Below are positions 7,285-9,447 of a stretch of DNA of 9,447 nt, one piece after another (positions within the stretch are counted from its first letter, which is position 1; every line of letters begins with the position of its first letter). The stretch lies in the NCBI GenBank assembly GCA_018400515.1, contig JAGYMR010000096.1, positions 1-9,447 on the forward strand, given 5' to 3'. Under the pieces are notes generated by a model. The model had not been told where the DNA came from, did no database searches, and worked only from the letters and a program-made list of their open reading frames with translations. The stretch comes from Tangfeifania sp. (GTDB taxonomy: Bacteria; Bacteroidota; Bacteroidia; Bacteroidales; Prolixibacteraceae). Both the position numbers and the translations under genes were made by a program.

Positions 7285-8796
7285 TCAACGCTCTTTTGGG
7301 TTCTCCCCCCGTTCATCCACGCGCCGGAGTCCCGGGTAGATCTCATAAAGCAGCGTAAGGATTTTGCCAGGGTGTTCTCTTTTTTTAAACACCTTCAGCA
7401 AGGGGTCCCCCGATTTGCGCATCTTTTTGATAAGCATTTTTTGCATCTGTTTTATCTCATTTTTCCGTGCAGGATCTTCGATGAGGTTGTTCAGGCAGTC
7501 GGGATCCTCTTTCAGGTCATAGAACTCTTCCGGGGTGCGGTACCGGAAAAAACGGACCCGCTCCGCGATTTCCGGGTTTTCGGGGGCTGCCTCCTCCATC
7601 GCTTTCATGGTCAGCCCTTCATTGTTATTGGCATAAATGCGCCTGCCGTCCACCCAGGCATTGAAAATATACAAATAACGGCCGTTTTGAATGCCCCGCA
7701 TTGGAACCGACTTTCCCCGCATGGGCATTGGTTTGCCGCCGGATTTATTATCGATTTGGGTATAGATGAACGGGTCATTTTTTTGTTCATGCCCCAGGTA
7801 AAGCGGCCAGCGGGATTTGCCGTCCAGTCGCTCCGGAGCTGGCATGCCTAAAGCCTCCAGAATGGTCGGAAGATAGTCCACTTCCGAAAAATAATGGGTG
7901 TCATTTACCTGTCCCGGGGCAATGATCCCGGGCAACCGGGCAATCCAGGGGGTCCTGCTGCTGGCATAATAATTATCGCATTTGGCAAAAGGAAGGGCAA
8001 CTCCGTTATCAGACATGAATATTACAAGCGTATTATCCCGGAAGCCAGTTTCGTCGAGGGCTTTCATCACTTTTCCAAAAGTATCGTCAAGCCGTTTGAC
8101 CGAATTGTAATAATGACTGACCTCCTTACGAACCCCGGGCAGATCGGGCAGAAATCCAGGAACAGGGACCTCTTTTTCTGAATAGATCCGGGAGGGGTTC
8201 TCCATACCGTTTTTGAGCGGTTCCTCCGGATTGAAAAAGGGACGGTGGGGATCATTGGAATTGACCATCAGGTAAAACGGCCTGCCCGTGGCCTGGCAGG
8301 ACCGGAGAAATTCGGCCGTTTTTTCATAATAGAGCGCCGGACTCCTTCCGTTCCCCAGATCGTTCCGGTATACCGCATAATCCCATTCAAAAGCCTTTTT
8401 CGGAGTGGAATGGCTGATCTTGCTCAAAACGCCGGTGCGGTAGCCCCGCTTGCTTAACAGCTCCATGATAAGTGGAATTCCGCTGTTTTTTTCCATTTTC
8501 ATGAATCCCATGACCCCGCTGTTGTGCCCGTAAAGGCCGGTGGCCAGAATGGCCCGGCTGGGGGCGCAGATGGAATTGTTGACATAGGCATGGGTGAACC
8601 GGACCCCTTCCGCCGCAAAACGGTCAATATGGGGAGAGATGTCCGTAACCTCCGAACCATAACAGGCCAGCGAATTCCGGTCGAGATCATCGGCAGTGAA
8701 CAGCAGAATATTCAGTGGCCCCTCCGGTGAAGCAGCGGTTCCGGGTTTGAAAAACGCATGGCACAGGAACAGGGGAATTAAAATTTTTCGCTTCAT
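7285..8796 (-). CDS. S1-family sulfatase resembling N-sulfoglucosamine sulfohydrolases, secreted
   Basis: A 503-residue sulfatase. The frame is open further upstream, to an ATG at 8937, but I chose the ATG at 8796 because only it places a signal peptide at the N terminus (MKRK, hydrophobic 5-16, cleavage near GTAA at 19-22); there is no lipobox, so it should be periplasmic or secreted rather than lipid-anchored. Calcium ligands are the DD pair at 36-37 (TADDLDR) and the DN pair at 263-264 (MSDNGVALPF). CAPSR at 77-81 gives Cys77 for formylglycine (codon 8568-8566). Lys126 (LSKISH), His184 (NDPHRPF) and the AKCDNYYASSRTPWI segment at 271-285 resemble the heparan N-sulfatase (SGSH-like) branch more than classical arylsulfatases. 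An N-sulfoglucosamine or glycosaminoglycan-like substrate is therefore possible but unproven. Its C-terminal 70 residues are rich in Lys and Arg. It is transcribed toward the 7199 sulfatase, 85 nt away. Confidence 0.92.
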   Translation of the reverse strand: MKRKILIPLFLCHAFFKPGTAASPEGPLNILLFTADDLDRNSLACYGSEVTDISPHIDRFAAEGVRFTHAYVNNSICAPSRAILATGLYGHNSGVMGFMKMEKNSGIPLIMELLSKRGYRTGVLSKISHSTPKKAFEWDYAVYRNDLGNGRSPALYYEKTAEFLRSCQATGRPFYLMVNSNDPHRPFFNPEEPLKNGMENPSRIYSEKEVPVPGFLPDLPGVRKEVSHYYNSVKRLDDTFGKVMKALDETGFRDNTLVIFMSDNGVALPFAKCDNYYASSRTPWIARLPGIIAPGQVNDTHYFSEVDYLPTILEALGMPAPERLDGKSRWPLYLGHEQKNDPFIYTQIDNKSGGKPMPMRGKSVPMRGIQNGRYLYIFNAWVDGRRIYANNNEGLTMKAMEEAAPENPEIAERVRFFRYRTPEEFYDLKEDPDCLNNLIEDPARKNEIKQMQKMLIKKMRKSGDPLLKVFKKREHPGKILTLLYEIYPGLRRVDERGENPKER

Positions 8797-9380
8797 TGGT
8801 TGATATTTTAAGTTTTTACGGTAACTCATATCGGTTGTACAGCTGAAAATTATGCCCGGCGTGATCCCTTCAGGACAAATTCCCCGGTGCCTGTGACGCA
8901 TCTGCCTGCAGAAAGCCTGAAAACAGTTGCTCCGCATTCATTTTCTGTGAAGGAGATGGGACGCTGAACCGGTCCTGAAAAAACAGGCCGCGGGCGGGTC
9001 CCCATGACCTCCACCGCTTTTTGCTGTATTTTAATAACGCGTGTACCCGTTGCAATTGACCTCCCCTAAGGAGAACGAATAGACAAAAATCCCGGACTAC
9101 CGGTCCGTTCATCTCCGCTTCCGGGAATTTGCAGTTGTGAAGTTTACCTGGAAATATTACTGTTTGACCCCACAAAAATACGCTTAATCGATTAAATAAA
9201 CGCTGCATTTCCAATGTTAAAAAGCAGTTGATTCGAAAACGGTGCCATTGTCCGGATAAATCAACAGGTCCGGAGCGAAAATTTTTTTCCGAAAAAAAAA
9301 GCTGCTCTGCAACATAAAAAAATGGTGTCCCCTTTCCGGGGTTCGTTGCTCTTATCCGCGTAAAATAATCAAATCAATTC
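8797..9380. other. 584-nt noncoding region between divergent genes
   Basis: This separates the minus-strand sulfatase (start 8796) from the plus-strand partial gene (start 9381). A 114-codon minus-strand frame at 9214-8870 has no recognisable domain, signal peptide or convincing composition and is taken as chance. The region holds a promoter-like box with a palindrome at 9173-9195, a CCGGATAAAT copy at 9252-9261, an A9 run near 9292, and a short CCCC/GGGG hairpin at 9329-9341. It is probably the control region for both divergent units. Confidence 0.55.
9173..9195 (-). promoter_or_regulatory. Bacteroidota -7 box beside a LacI-type palindromic operator candidate
   Basis: On the minus strand, TATTTTTG (9180-9173) is an exact match to the -7 consensus TAnnTTTG. 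Just upstream, in the spacer position, is the perfect 12-bp palindrome TTAATCGATTAA (9184-9195), whose core AATCGATT fits the AAnCGnTT pattern common to LacI-family operators. No good -33 TTTG is seen at the usual distance. A transcript starting here would run toward the sulfatase at 8796 with a leader of roughly 360 nt. A bound repressor would overlap the polymerase site. Confidence 0.4.
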
Positions 9381-9447
9381 ATGAACTTTTACGAAAGATT
9401 GATAGAGAATCCGTTATTTTTTAAATGGATATACCATTCTTCACCCG
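9381..9447 (+). CDS. Partial N terminus, possibly a FecR-type anti-sigma factor
   Basis: An ATG at 9381 opens a frame that continues past the window end, giving 22 residues beginning MNFYERLIENPLFFKWI and ending HSSP. The pattern NPLFFKWI, followed by a short polar stretch ending in SP, resembles the cytoplasmic N terminus of Bacteroidota FecR-like anti-sigma factors, which bind the ECF sigma factor and span the inner membrane. Too little is visible to be sure; a different cytoplasmic protein is possible. If right, its partner could be the sigma factor at 3414-4001, which lacks an adjacent anti-sigma gene, and SusC/SusD genes would be expected beyond the right edge. Confidence 0.45.
   Translation, partial: MNFYERLIENPLFFKWIYHSSP

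Noticed and set aside
7006..7851. 281-codon plus-strand open frame
   Set aside because: It spans the antisense of two sulfatase genes and the gap between them; both sulfatases have full motif sets, so this frame is a shadow.
8797..8937. 47-codon N-terminal extension of the 7285-8796 sulfatase from the upstream ATG at 8937
   Set aside because: The extension would bury the signal peptide in the interior and has no domain content; the ATG at 8796 gives a normal MKRK-type signal peptide.
9158..9166. Plus-strand TACTGTTTG as a promoter -7 box for the gene at 9381
   Set aside because: It has three rather than two bases between TA and TTTG and lies over 200 nt from the start codon.
8870..9214. 114-codon minus-strand open frame in the right noncoding region
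   Set aside because: No family resemblance, no signal peptide, and it contains no supporting start signal; considered possible but unsupported.
1..9447. CRISPR arrays, insertion sequences, tRNA or rRNA genes
   Set aside because: No regularly spaced repeats, transposase motifs, terminal inverted repeats or cloverleaf-like sequences were seen on either strand.

Overview
The window looks like a carbohydrate-degradation (PUL-type) segment of a Bacteroidota chromosome. Three things suggest this: a FecI-like ECF sigma factor of the Bacteroidota type, several lipoprotein or secreted S1-family sulfatases, and promoter-like elements close to the Bacteroidota -7 consensus TAnnTTTG. Most genes have no strong Shine-Dalgarno sequence. 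The genus cannot be read from the sequence.

Layout. Left edge (2-61): probable last 19 codons of an unseen plus-strand gene. Plus-strand pair (214-2948): an S1 sulfatase lipoprotein overlaps by 4 nt, through a TTG start, a secreted M23/LytM-fold protein with a C-terminal galactose-binding-like domain. Then comes a 465-nt intergenic region with a possible weak terminator and a possible promoter. Next is an ECF sigma factor (3414-4001), followed after 214 nt by a secreted DUF5060/DUF4038 glycoside-hydrolase-like protein (4216-5838). Two further S1 sulfatases lie convergently on the minus strand (5859-7199 and 7285-8796). The right end (8797-9380) is noncoding and holds a promoter-like box beside a LacI-type palindrome. 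At 9381 a plus-strand gene begins that resembles the start of a FecR-type anti-sigma factor and runs off the window.

How the genes may work together (inference). Three sulfatases with different active-site surroundings would remove sulfate esters or N-sulfate from a heavily sulfated polysaccharide. The DUF4038 protein would cleave a glycosidic bond exposed after desulfation. The sigma factor, perhaps paired with the partial FecR-like protein, would switch the locus on. No SusC/SusD pair, no formylglycine-generating maturase and no mobile element are visible. The least ordinary gene is the M23-fold protein: it keeps all three expected zinc ligands but has Asn in place of the usual catalytic His of the HxH motif, and it is translationally coupled to a sulfatase rather than to cell-wall genes.
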